NCBI GenBank assembly: GCA_030447315.1
Contig: JAUJPD010000001.1
Coordinates: forward strand, 151,891-215,890
Reading direction: 5' to 3'
Source: Actinomycetota bacterium
GTDB taxonomy: Bacteria; Actinomycetota; CADDZG01; WHSQ01
DNA: 64,000 nt
The first letter of the stretch is position 1. Each line of letters opens with the position of its first letter. The notes beneath the pieces were generated by a model that made no database searches, was not told the DNA's origin, and was given only the letters and a program-made list of their open reading frames with translations. This document shows, in pieces, positions 1 through 8,240 of this stretch. Made by a program: the position numbers and the translations under genes.

Positions 1-68
1 GCTATCACGAAGGCCGAGGGGGCGCGTTCGGTGCTTGTTTCCACGGCGAGCAGAGTACCTTCGAGCAC

Positions 69-1748
69 ATGACCGCTTTCAAACCGTCGTCTCGCTCGCC
101 GGCTCTTTTCCGCCGCAAGAGACGGCCTCTGGTGCCCCTCTTTCTCATCGGCGTTCTGTTGTTGGGGGTGTCCGGAGGGGCTTATCTGTTCCTGTCGCGG
201 CGCGATAAGGGAAGTCCGCAGCGCATCGAGTTGGTGCGCGCGTGTGACGTGCCGGTAGAGATCCTCGAGAGGGTGTGGCGAGGCTACGTGCCGGGGCGCT
301 CCGGCGACGTCCTCGCGATCGAGCAACTTCCGAACCAGTACAACACCCGGCATTCCACGCCGTTCGCGTATACGCAAGACGTGCCCCTCGTGCTCTACGG
401 GCCGGGTTACATCAAGGAGGGCGTGAGCACGGATCGTCCGGTGACGGTCGCCGATCTGGTTCCCACCTTCGCGGAGCTGCTCGACTTCGAGTTACCACCC
501 GTCGACGGACGGCCGCTGAGAGAGGCGCTCCTGCCTGAGGCCCAGCGCAACGGCCGGCCGCGGCTCATCTTCACGCTCGTGTGGGATGGCGGAGGTGACA
601 ACGTGCTCGAACAGTGGCCGGACTCATGGCCGGAGCTCAAAGAACTCATAGGGAAAGGAACCGGCTACACCCAGGCCACGGTGGGCTCTTCTCCCTCGAT
701 CACCCCCTCGATCCACGCAACGATCGGCACCGGCAACTTCCCCAAGCGCCACGGCCTCTCCGACACCAGGATGAGGATCAAGGGCACGACGGTGGACGCT
801 TACGAGAACGCGTCGCCGAAGTTCCTTCGCTCCCCTACCCTCGGCGATCTGTGGGATGTCGCCAACGACAACGTCCCTTTGGTCGGCATGATGGCTCGCG
901 ACAACTGGCATCTCGGGATGATCGGGCACGGCGCCCAATCCCCGGGAGGCGACTCCGACATCGCCGTGATGGATGATTTCTCCACCGTTGAGTTCCGAAC
1001 CAGCGAGGACTTCTACACGCTTCCGGACTACATGCTCGGCAACGAGGGCCTGCAAGAGGCGATCGACCTGGTCGATCAGCGTGACGGCGAGGCGGACGAG
1101 CGCTGGTTGGGCAATCCGATGCTTCCCATCGACGGCAAGATCCGCCTCACGCCGGCGTGGTCCATCTTTCAGACCCAGAAGATGAAGGAGCTGTTGACCA
1201 ACGAAGGTTACGGACAGGACGAGATGACCGACCTCTTCTTCACCAACTACAAGAGCACCGACCTGGTGGGTCACGAGTTCAACATGGTGGAACTAGAAGA
1301 GAAAGAGGCGCTCGAGGAACAGGATCGGCAACTGGCCGAGATCATCGGCTTCCTGAACCAGAGCGTCGGACGCAAGAACTACGTCCTCGCGCTGACGGCC
1401 GATCACGGAATGACGCCGTATGCAGCCGTCACCGGCGGGTGGAACATCATCTTGAGTGAGACCAGTGACGATATCGAAGAGCGTTTCGACAAAGTGACCC
1501 CCGACGTGCCGCTGATCCTGTCCAACCGGGGCTACCAGATCATGCTGAACAAGAAAGAGATGAAGCTGAACGATGTCGCTCCCGAAGAGATCGCGAGCTT
1601 CCTTCGCTCCTACACGATCGGACAGAACGCCAGGAGTCAGGAAGAGCTGGGTGACTTCAAGAACAGGACCGACGAACGGGTGTTCCTGCAGGCGTTGACC
1701 CCCGACGAGCTGAAGGAAGCCCTCGACTGTGCCCGGGAGCAGGCCTAG
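69..1748 (+). CDS. AP-superfamily (type I phosphodiesterase/nucleotide pyrophosphatase-like) ectoenzyme, circularly permuted, paralog 1
   Basis: Intact 559 aa ORF with N-terminal TM anchor. Metal/nucleophile motifs WDGGG, SPSITPSIHATIGTG, DLVGH and TADHGM. The usual C-terminal GYVPGRSGDV...RHSTPFAYTQDVPLVLYGPG...VTVADLVPTFAELL block lies before them. Confidence 0.85.
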   Translation: MTAFKPSSRSPALFRRKRRPLVPLFLIGVLLLGVSGGAYLFLSRRDKGSPQRIELVRACDVPVEILERVWRGYVPGRSGDVLAIEQLPNQYNTRHSTPFAYTQDVPLVLYGPGYIKEGVSTDRPVTVADLVPTFAELLDFELPPVDGRPLREALLPEAQRNGRPRLIFTLVWDGGGDNVLEQWPDSWPELKELIGKGTGYTQATVGSSPSITPSIHATIGTGNFPKRHGLSDTRMRIKGTTVDAYENASPKFLRSPTLGDLWDVANDNVPLVGMMARDNWHLGMIGHGAQSPGGDSDIAVMDDFSTVEFRTSEDFYTLPDYMLGNEGLQEAIDLVDQRDGEADERWLGNPMLPIDGKIRLTPAWSIFQTQKMKELLTNEGYGQDEMTDLFFTNYKSTDLVGHEFNMVELEEKEALEEQDRQLAEIIGFLNQSVGRKNYVLALTADHGMTPYAAVTGGWNIILSETSDDIEERFDKVTPDVPLILSNRGYQIMLNKKEMKLNDVAPEEIASFLRSYTIGQNARSQEELGDFKNRTDERVFLQALTPDELKEALDCAREQA

Positions 1749-2506
1749 GCCTCGGGTGGCGATCCTCGCAGGCGAGCCCGCAGAACCCGCGCCAGGAACA
1801 GCGGGTTGCCGACGACGTAGCGGCGCCAGAGCCTCCTGGGCTCCTGCATCAGACGGAAGACCCATTCGATGCCCCAGCGGTTCATCCACTTAGGCGCTCG
1901 GACAACGGCGCCCGCGGCGAAGTCGAAGAAGGCACCGACGCCCACGCCGACGCGCGCACCGGTCGCGGCTAGATGCTGGTCGAGCCACTTCTCCTGGAGA
2001 GGGTTGCCCAGGGCAACCATGAGGAGCCCGGCCCCCGAGGCCCGGATCGTCTCTGTGACTCGCGAGGTGTCTTCCGGCAGCCAGTAGCCGTCCCGGTGGC
2101 CCGCGACCCTGAGGGCCGGGTGGAGGGCGGTCATCGCGGCCGCGGCTTGCTGCGCCACTCCAGGGCGAGCCCCCAGGAAGTACACGGGCCAACCACGAGC
2201 CGCGGCGAGCCCCAGGATGCGCGGGTTGAGATCGCTGCCGTTGAGGTTCGCGGGGAAGCTCCGTCCCTTGATCCTGGCGGCCAGCCCGATACCGGAGCCG
2301 TCGTTGAGCACGATCGCGGCGCGGCGCAGGATGCCGGCATAGGCGGGGTCGGTGACGGCGAGGTTGAGGGTGTGGGCGTTCGCGTAGGCGACCAAGCCTC
2401 CGCCCTCGTGCTCGTAGATCCGCTGGATCTGAGCCAGGGCATCTTGAGTGCTCAACGCTGCGACAGGGATATCGAGGATCTCGATCGTGGGGTAGGCACG
2501 CTCCAT
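1745..2506 (-). CDS. WecB/TagA/CpsF family glycosyltransferase
   Basis: MERAYPTIEILDIPVAALS...YANAHTLNLAVTDPAYAGILRRAAIVLNDGSGIGLAARIKG...PVYFLGARPGVAQQAA...VALGNPLQEKWLDQH is typical of the family. The 384 aa ORF extends upstream of the likely ATG at 2506. Confidence 0.9.
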   Translation of the reverse strand: MERAYPTIEILDIPVAALSTQDALAQIQRIYEHEGGGLVAYANAHTLNLAVTDPAYAGILRRAAIVLNDGSGIGLAARIKGRSFPANLNGSDLNPRILGLAAARGWPVYFLGARPGVAQQAAAAMTALHPALRVAGHRDGYWLPEDTSRVTETIRASGAGLLMVALGNPLQEKWLDQHLAATGARVGVGVGAFFDFAAGAVVRAPKWMNRWGIEWVFRLMQEPRRLWRRYVVGNPLFLARVLRARLRGSPPEA

Positions 2507-2670
2507 CGGGTGGAGTCTGCCAGCCAGATGAGCAGGCACATCGAGGCAGAGACATCCAGACAGGCGCAGAAAGACAGGCGGGGCGGGGTAAGCCCGGCCC
2601 GGGCCCCCTGCACGGCCCGCCGATAGGATGGCCGCTAGATCTCTCGCACACCCCCGAACCGGAGGCTTGA

Positions 2671-3903
2671 TTGACCGCGCCGAACGTCTTGTTCCTCGCC
2701 ATCGACTCGCTCCGGGCCGATGCGGTCTTCGAGCCGGCTCCCCCCACCCCCAACATCGACCGGTACGCGACGGGCGGGGCCGCCTTCCGCCACTGCGTCT
2801 CGACCACGACCTCCACGACCCCGTCGTTCTCGTCGATGCTGACCGGCTGCTATCCACCCAAGCACGGCGTGCGGGGGCTCCAGGGCTACCGCCTCGCAAG
2901 CTCGCTCACCACGATGGCCGAGGCGTTCGCGGCCGGCGGCTACAACACCCATGCCGAGGTGACGGGGCCGCTGCTGCCCCAGACCGGCGTACTGCGAGGT
3001 TTCGCCGACGCCAACCATCGCCAGGGCTACAAGGTGCCGTTCTTCGAGTGGCGGGACTCGGTGACGGACAGGATGCACTCCTACGTCAACCCGTGGTTCA
3101 TGTTGCTCCACATCTGGGAGGTCCACCGGCCCTACCGGGCGCCTCCGGACTTCACCAAACGGTGGGACAAAGCCGGCTACCACGCCGCGGTGGCGGCGAC
3201 CGACGAATGGCTCCAGCCGATCTACGACGCCTGCGGGGACAACACCATCGTGGTCATCACCGGTGATCACGGCGAGGACTACCCCGACACACCGCTGCAG
3301 CAGAAGCTGATCCGGCTCGCGCGGAAGTCTCGCAAGACGCTCAAGCTGAAGAGGTGGATCCCTGCTCTGGACCAGAAGTTCCAGTCACTGGCGGTGGGCC
3401 ACGGCTTCGCTCTGCACGAGCACCTCGTGCGGGTGCCGCTGATCATCGCCGGGCCCGGGATCTCTCCCGTCGTTGTGGACGAGCAGGTGCGTCACGTGGA
3501 TCTGTTCCCGACCTTGTGCGACCTCTGCGGATTGGATACCCCCTCGGGGATCGACGGGCGCAGCTTGCGCCCACTCATGGAGAACGGCTCGCTCGCCGAG
3601 GAGCCCGCGTATATGGAAGCGGTCGGGGTGAAGCTCGAAGGCAACCGCATCGTGGGAGCCCGGACCCGCGACTGGAAGCTGCTGCGGGCCGGGGCTTCCA
3701 AGCCCGCGCTCTACAAGCTCAACGGGGGTGGTTCACCCAACGAGAAGCGCAACCTCTACAGCCGCTATCCCGAGGTTGCGCAGCCACTGGAGTCTTTCAT
3801 CGCGCAAGTCGAAGAGTCGACGATCGTCACAGAAGATGCGCCCCTTTCGGTCGAGGACGAGGCCACCATCGAACAGCATCTACGCGACCTGGGCTACCTC
3901 TGA
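2671..3903 (+). CDS. Sulfatase-fold (AP superfamily) hydrolase/phosphoesterase
   Basis: NVLFLAIDSLRAD, STTTSTTPSFSSMLTGCYPPKHGVRG, ITGDHGED and LVRVPLIIAGPGI...DLFPTLCDLCGL motifs. The formylglycine Cys/Ser position reads Thr. Confidence 0.85.
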   Translation: MTAPNVLFLAIDSLRADAVFEPAPPTPNIDRYATGGAAFRHCVSTTTSTTPSFSSMLTGCYPPKHGVRGLQGYRLASSLTTMAEAFAAGGYNTHAEVTGPLLPQTGVLRGFADANHRQGYKVPFFEWRDSVTDRMHSYVNPWFMLLHIWEVHRPYRAPPDFTKRWDKAGYHAAVAATDEWLQPIYDACGDNTIVVITGDHGEDYPDTPLQQKLIRLARKSRKTLKLKRWIPALDQKFQSLAVGHGFALHEHLVRVPLIIAGPGISPVVVDEQVRHVDLFPTLCDLCGLDTPSGIDGRSLRPLMENGSLAEEPAYMEAVGVKLEGNRIVGARTRDWKLLRAGASKPALYKLNGGGSPNEKRNLYSRYPEVAQPLESFIAQVEESTIVTEDAPLSVEDEATIEQHLRDLGYL

Positions 3904-4808
3904 TGGCAGAGCAACATCCGCCCTTCTTCATAGTCGGATCCGCCCGTTCCGGTACGACTTTCCTGCGACTCGCTATGAACGCAAACCCGGATATAGCCGT
4001 GCCGCCGGAGTCGCGCTTCATAACCGAGCTGCACGAGGGCCGAGACGAGGTGGAGGTGGACCCCTTCCTCGAGCGGCTGGCGCGTCACGAACGCTTCGAG
4101 GCGTGGGAGCTGCCGATCGAGACGGTGAGGCAGCGGCTTGGGGGCCACCAGCGGCTTTCATATGCCTCCGCCGTCTCCGCCGTCTACGAGGCTTACGCCG
4201 TCTCCCGTGGCAAGTCGCGCTGGGGGGACAAGACGCCTCGCTACGTGACCAACATCCCGCAGCTCGCCCGGCTCTTCCCCGAGGCAAGGTTCATCCACCT
4301 GATCCGCGACGGCCGAGATGTCGCCTTGTCCTACGCAGACGTCCCCTTCGGCCCCAAGAACGTCGCCAAGGCGGCCGAGCTGTGGGCGAACCGGGTGGCG
4401 ACCGGCATCAGGGACGGCCGGGTTCTGGAGCGGGGCCGTTACCTCGAGATCAGGTATGTCGATCTGATCCAGGACAACGAGGGTGAGCTGAGAGACATCT
4501 GCGCGTTCGTCGGCGCGGCCTTCTCGGCCGCCATGCTCGATCCCGCCGAGACCCAGAAGGGGGCTCTTGCCCGGGCCGACAAGTACAACCCGCACGTCAA
4601 AGAGCATCCGATCCGGCGGGTGCGCTCGTGGAAAACGGACATGCCCCCCGAGCACATCGAGATCTTCGAGGCCGTGGCGGGAGATGTCTTGAGCGAGCTT
4701 GGCTTCGAGCGACAGTTCCCGACCCCGAGCGCAAGCGCCCGCCTCAAGGCGAAGGCGGGCATCGCGGGAGCGCCCGTCGCCAAGATCCGAAGCCTGGCCA
4801 AGGCCTGA
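3903..4808 (+). CDS. Sulfotransferase family protein
   Basis: FFIVGSARSGTTFLRLAMNANP (PAPS 5'-phosphosulfate loop) and FIHLIRDGRDVALSY. ATG overlaps the preceding stop (TGATG). Confidence 0.9.
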   Translation: MAEQHPPFFIVGSARSGTTFLRLAMNANPDIAVPPESRFITELHEGRDEVEVDPFLERLARHERFEAWELPIETVRQRLGGHQRLSYASAVSAVYEAYAVSRGKSRWGDKTPRYVTNIPQLARLFPEARFIHLIRDGRDVALSYADVPFGPKNVAKAAELWANRVATGIRDGRVLERGRYLEIRYVDLIQDNEGELRDICAFVGAAFSAAMLDPAETQKGALARADKYNPHVKEHPIRRVRSWKTDMPPEHIEIFEAVAGDVLSELGFERQFPTPSASARLKAKAGIAGAPVAKIRSLAKA

Positions 4809-4817
4809 GACTTGCTG

Positions 4818-4881
4818 CTCTCTTCCCGTCGAGAGCGGCCCCGCGACCTCCCTCTCTTCGCGTCGAGCGCCGCCCCGCGGC
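4818..4881. repeat. Two imperfect 30-bp tandem copies (CTCTCTTCsCGTCGAGmGCsGCCCCGCGrC), 34-bp period
   Basis: 4818-4847 and 4852-4881 differ at 4 of 30 positions by direct reading. Confidence 0.75.
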
Positions 4882-4890
4882 TTTAGACGC

Positions 4891-4940
4891 GACCAGAGGC
4901 AGTCGGCCCGCGATCCTGGACGGACCAGAAGCAGTCACCC
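4891..4940. repeat. GACCAGArGCAGTC repeat, two copies (4891-4904, 4923-4940); third copy at 5708-5725
   Basis: GACCAGAAGCAGTCACCC is identical at 4923-4940 and 5708-5725. GACCAGAGGCAGTC at 4891 differs by one base. Confidence 0.75.
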
Positions 4941-5059
4941 TCGCTATACCTGGTCCGCCCGCGAATCAAAGACCTGCCGTCGAAGGGACGAGGCGGGAAA
5001 AGGCGAACCTTGTGGGTACGAACAACAGGCGATCTTCATATCAAGGCCCAGGAGGAGAC

Positions 5060-5671
5060 ATGAGAGCGACCACCCGGCTTGCCACAGGACTCGGCGCGGC
5101 GATGATCCTGGCAGCTTCGGCCATGCAGGCCGCCGCTGCTCCCAAGCCGCACATCCAGGACCCGCTCGGCGACGCCAACTTCGTCAACGACCAGGGAACG
5201 GGAGATGGCTCGTTCGCCAACGGAGGAGCCGGCGCCGACGCAGGAACGGTCAGCGACCTCACCGCGGTCACCTTCAGCAATGACAAGAAAAACCTCTATG
5301 TGAACATCGAGACGGAGGCCGCTCCGCCGGCCGCCTCGGGCATCGGCTACCGCGTGCGCGTCAACCCCGACGGGACGGGCGGCTCGTACTGCCTCTTCAT
5401 CGAGGCCTTCCACCCGGGCGCGAACAACGACCTCACGGCGGCGGTGGCTCAGTTGCGCGACGCTTGCAACGGCGGCGAGCCTGTCAAACTCGGGATCGTG
5501 GGCAACACCGTCACGGTGCCTCGCAAGGCCAGCAAGGCCTTCGCCAAGGGCGGCAAGCTCACCGCTCCCCAGGCACAAAGCTTCCTTTACTCCGGTAGCT
5601 ACCCCACCGGAGCAGCAGGGCCTATGGTCGACGTCACCGAGGTCGGAACCGACTACAAGCTGCGTAAGTAA
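5060..5671 (+). CDS. Secreted hypothetical protein
   Basis: GGAGGAG ribosome-binding site, ATG at 5060, signal peptide MRATTRLATGLGAAMILAASAMQAAAA, 203 aa. No confident family. Confidence 0.75.
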   Translation: MRATTRLATGLGAAMILAASAMQAAAAPKPHIQDPLGDANFVNDQGTGDGSFANGGAGADAGTVSDLTAVTFSNDKKNLYVNIETEAAPPAASGIGYRVRVNPDGTGGSYCLFIEAFHPGANNDLTAAVAQLRDACNGGEPVKLGIVGNTVTVPRKASKAFAKGGKLTAPQAQSFLYSGSYPTGAAGPMVDVTEVGTDYKLRK

Positions 5672-5719
5672 AGAGACCCACACAAGCTGTCCAGCGCCCT
5701 CGCACGCGACCAGAAGCAG

Positions 5720-6121
5720 TCACCCACCGATGAAGGAGAAGCGCACCTTCCGCTGAGGGTTGTCTCGGTTCGTGTCGACGAACACGATGCTCTGCCACGT
5801 CCCCAACTGAAGCTCGCCCCCCATGACCGGGATCGTCGCGGTCGGCGAGATGAAGGCGGGCAGCACGTGGTCGGCACCGTGTCCCGGCGAGCCGTGACTG
5901 TGCCGCCAGCGGTCGTCCCTCGGCAACAAGCGACCCACGGCCTCCTCGAGGTCGGCTTCGGAGCCGGATCCCGTCTCCATGATGGCGATGCCGGCGGTCG
6001 CGTGGGGCACGAAGACGCTCGCGAGACCGTCGCCCCGGCCCGAGACGAAAGCCGTTAGCTCCGCAGTGAGATCGGCAAAGGTCCGCTGGGACATGTCGAC
6101 GGACAAGAGCTCGGATTCCAC
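5720..6121 (-). CDS. YjbQ/UPF0047 family protein
   Basis: HATAGIAIMETGSGSEADLEEAVGRLLP, HSHGSPGHGADHVLPAFISPTATIPV and GTWQSIVFVDTNRDNPQRKVRFSFIG match the YjbQ family. Likely GTG start at 6121. Confidence 0.85.
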   Translation of the reverse strand: MESELLSVDMSQRTFADLTAELTAFVSGRGDGLASVFVPHATAGIAIMETGSGSEADLEEAVGRLLPRDDRWRHSHGSPGHGADHVLPAFISPTATIPVMGGELQLGTWQSIVFVDTNRDNPQRKVRFSFIGG

Positions 6122-6134
6122 CCCGGCATCGTAG

Positions 6135-7235
6135 CTACCAGTCGGGATGCCAGTTGTTGCTCCCTCTGCTTGTGAGCTTGGTGATAGCGGAGCCGTCCAC
6201 TGCGGCGATGTACAAGTCAGTGTGGAACGACCCGTCGCGCAGCTCGCGGCTCCCATCGAAAGCGATCGACCTGCCGTCCGGCGAGAAGTCCGCATTGCCG
6301 CTGGCGAGGCGTCGTCCATCGGTCAGCGGCAACTTGTCCGATCCGTCGGCCCGCATCACTCTGATCTCGTGGTAGCGGCCCCCCTCCGGGTCGCGGATCG
6401 ATGTCGTCCAGGCGATGCGACGTCCGTCCGGAGACCAGACCGGAGAGCAGTCGAAGCTGGAGCGGATAGGTGTCACACGCCGCGCTCTCGTCTCGGCACG
6501 TCTCATGACGTAGATCTCGGTCCGGAACAAGCAACCTCCGCTCCCGGCTTGCGGTCTGTCACGATCGCGCGAGCTCTCGAACACGATCCGGCTTCCGTCC
6601 GGTGACCAGCTGGGCGCTCTGTCGATCGCGTCGTCGTCGGTAAGCTGCGTCGTCTCGCCGGTGGCCACATCGACCGTATAGAGGTCCCGCCCCGGGTCAT
6701 CGATCCCGGCAACCCAGCCTCCACTGAAAACGATCTCGGATCCGTCCGGAGACCAGCGCGGGTCGACGGCCACGCAACCCGGGACGTCGCCGAGCGGACG
6801 ATGCGCCAGCGTCTCCACATCGACCAGCTGCAGCGCGCGGCAGTCGTGGCCCAGCGGATCGTCGCCGGCGGTTCGCTTGGGAAAGGCGACGTAGGCGCCG
6901 TCGGGTGACCAGGTTGCCGCCGGACCCACAGAGTCCTCGATCAACGTCTTGTCGGTCCCATCCCGATCCATGACGTAGAGGTCGTAAGACGTGTCGCCGA
7001 GCACGTGGTAGGCGATCTTGCTCTTGTCGGGAGACCACTGCGGCTCCAAACCGACATCACCTGTGACCAGGACCCGATAGCCGGAGCCGTCGGGCCGAAG
7101 TGATGCGATTTCGTTGCTCGTGCTCACCACGATGCGGCCGTTACGGTTGCCGGCGCCGTGGGCCGCAGAGGCCCCAAGCGTAGCCAGCAGGACCAGGATC
7201 AGGGCCAGGCCGGATGACGGACGGATCGCTCTCAT
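6135..7235 (-). CDS. Secreted TolB-like WD40/PD40 beta-propeller protein
   Basis: Signal peptide. Repeated PxWSPDGSxIxF/YxVxxxG motifs (EPQWSPDKSKIAY, DPRWSPDGSEIVFSG, APSWSPDGSRIVFES, SPVWSPDGRRIAW, NADFSPDGRSIAFDG). Confidence 0.88.
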   Translation of the reverse strand: MRAIRPSSGLALILVLLATLGASAAHGAGNRNGRIVVSTSNEIASLRPDGSGYRVLVTGDVGLEPQWSPDKSKIAYHVLGDTSYDLYVMDRDGTDKTLIEDSVGPAATWSPDGAYVAFPKRTAGDDPLGHDCRALQLVDVETLAHRPLGDVPGCVAVDPRWSPDGSEIVFSGGWVAGIDDPGRDLYTVDVATGETTQLTDDDAIDRAPSWSPDGSRIVFESSRDRDRPQAGSGGCLFRTEIYVMRRAETRARRVTPIRSSFDCSPVWSPDGRRIAWTTSIRDPEGGRYHEIRVMRADGSDKLPLTDGRRLASGNADFSPDGRSIAFDGSRELRDGSFHTDLYIAAVDGSAITKLTSRGSNNWHPDW

Positions 7236-7283
7236 ATCGAGTCAGACGAACGGCAGGGCTCGAACGTTGCTCCGGCGGCCCGA

Positions 7284-8231
7284 TCAGAGCCGGTAGCCGA
7301 GCGCCTCCATGGTCGGAGCTATCGAGCCCAGGATGCTCTCGATCTCCGCGGGGTTCTCGCGCTGCCACTTCCCTTGCTCCGGGGGGGTCACGACGTTGAC
7401 CGGCGCGGTACGCGCCGCGGAGGCTTTGGTGGAGACGGCGGGCTCGTAAGGGAGCTCCAAGAAGCTCATGATCCTTCCGACCTCATCTTCCGGATGCTGC
7501 ACCAGGCTCTCGTATCTCACGTCGATCTGCCGCTGCTTGGGGACCGCCCGCAGGGCCGTCAGCGCATGGTCGTAGGAGAGCTTCCATTGCTTCGCGCACA
7601 CGACCTCCAGCGGTCCCGAGGTGTCGGCTCGCCAACCCGGATAAAGGGTGAACTTCCACCACCTGGGATCCGCGCCGGGTATCGAATGAGGCTCCGGTAG
7701 CTCGTAGGTGCGATAGCGCGGTGTGCGCCACGCGTTGATGAGCGAGTTGACGTTGTCGCGGCCGTCGCGCTGCAAGAAGACGTAGCGAGCATCGGGGAAG
7801 AGCGCGTCGATGAAGGGGATCCGCAGAGCGTTACGGGGGGTCTTGTCGATGAGGCGCTTGTTCGGGCCGGTGACCAGGAAGAACTCTCGCTGGATACGGC
7901 TCGCCGTACGTTCGTCCGCATCGGAAGCGCCGAGGGCATTGGAGTCCCACCCGCGCATAGCGGGATGGTGATCCGCCTCCCACACCTCGTGCGCCTCGCC
8001 CGGCCAGTGCGCGAGCTTGGATGATGCCCGCAGGATCGCGTACAGCATCGACGTCCCCGAGCGCGGGGCCCCGATGATGAAGACCGGCCGGCCCAGCTTC
8101 TTTCCCGCGACCAGCGCCGGGAGATGCGCCGCCTGGCGCGCTCGCAACAGAACCCGATTGAGATGGTCACGGGGGCCGGGGTTGAAGTTGGTCCGCAGGC
8201 TTTTGCGCAGAGCCTTGTTGTCGCCGGTCAT
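7284..8231 (-). CDS. Sulfotransferase family protein
   Basis: PVFIIGAPRSGTSMLYAILRASSKLAHWPGEAHEVWE, NKRLIDKTPRNALRIPFIDALFPDARYVFLQRDGRDNVNSLI. Confidence 0.9.
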   Translation of the reverse strand: MTGDNKALRKSLRTNFNPGPRDHLNRVLLRARQAAHLPALVAGKKLGRPVFIIGAPRSGTSMLYAILRASSKLAHWPGEAHEVWEADHHPAMRGWDSNALGASDADERTASRIQREFFLVTGPNKRLIDKTPRNALRIPFIDALFPDARYVFLQRDGRDNVNSLINAWRTPRYRTYELPEPHSIPGADPRWWKFTLYPGWRADTSGPLEVVCAKQWKLSYDHALTALRAVPKQRQIDVRYESLVQHPEDEVGRIMSFLELPYEPAVSTKASAARTAPVNVVTPPEQGKWQRENPAEIESILGSIAPTMEALGYRL

Positions 8232-8240
8232 CGTGGGACT

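Noticed and set aside
1-72. Partial upstream CDS ending with an ATGA overlap at 69-72
   Set aside because: Only 24 codons are visible and two frames are equally open, so no gene can be supported.
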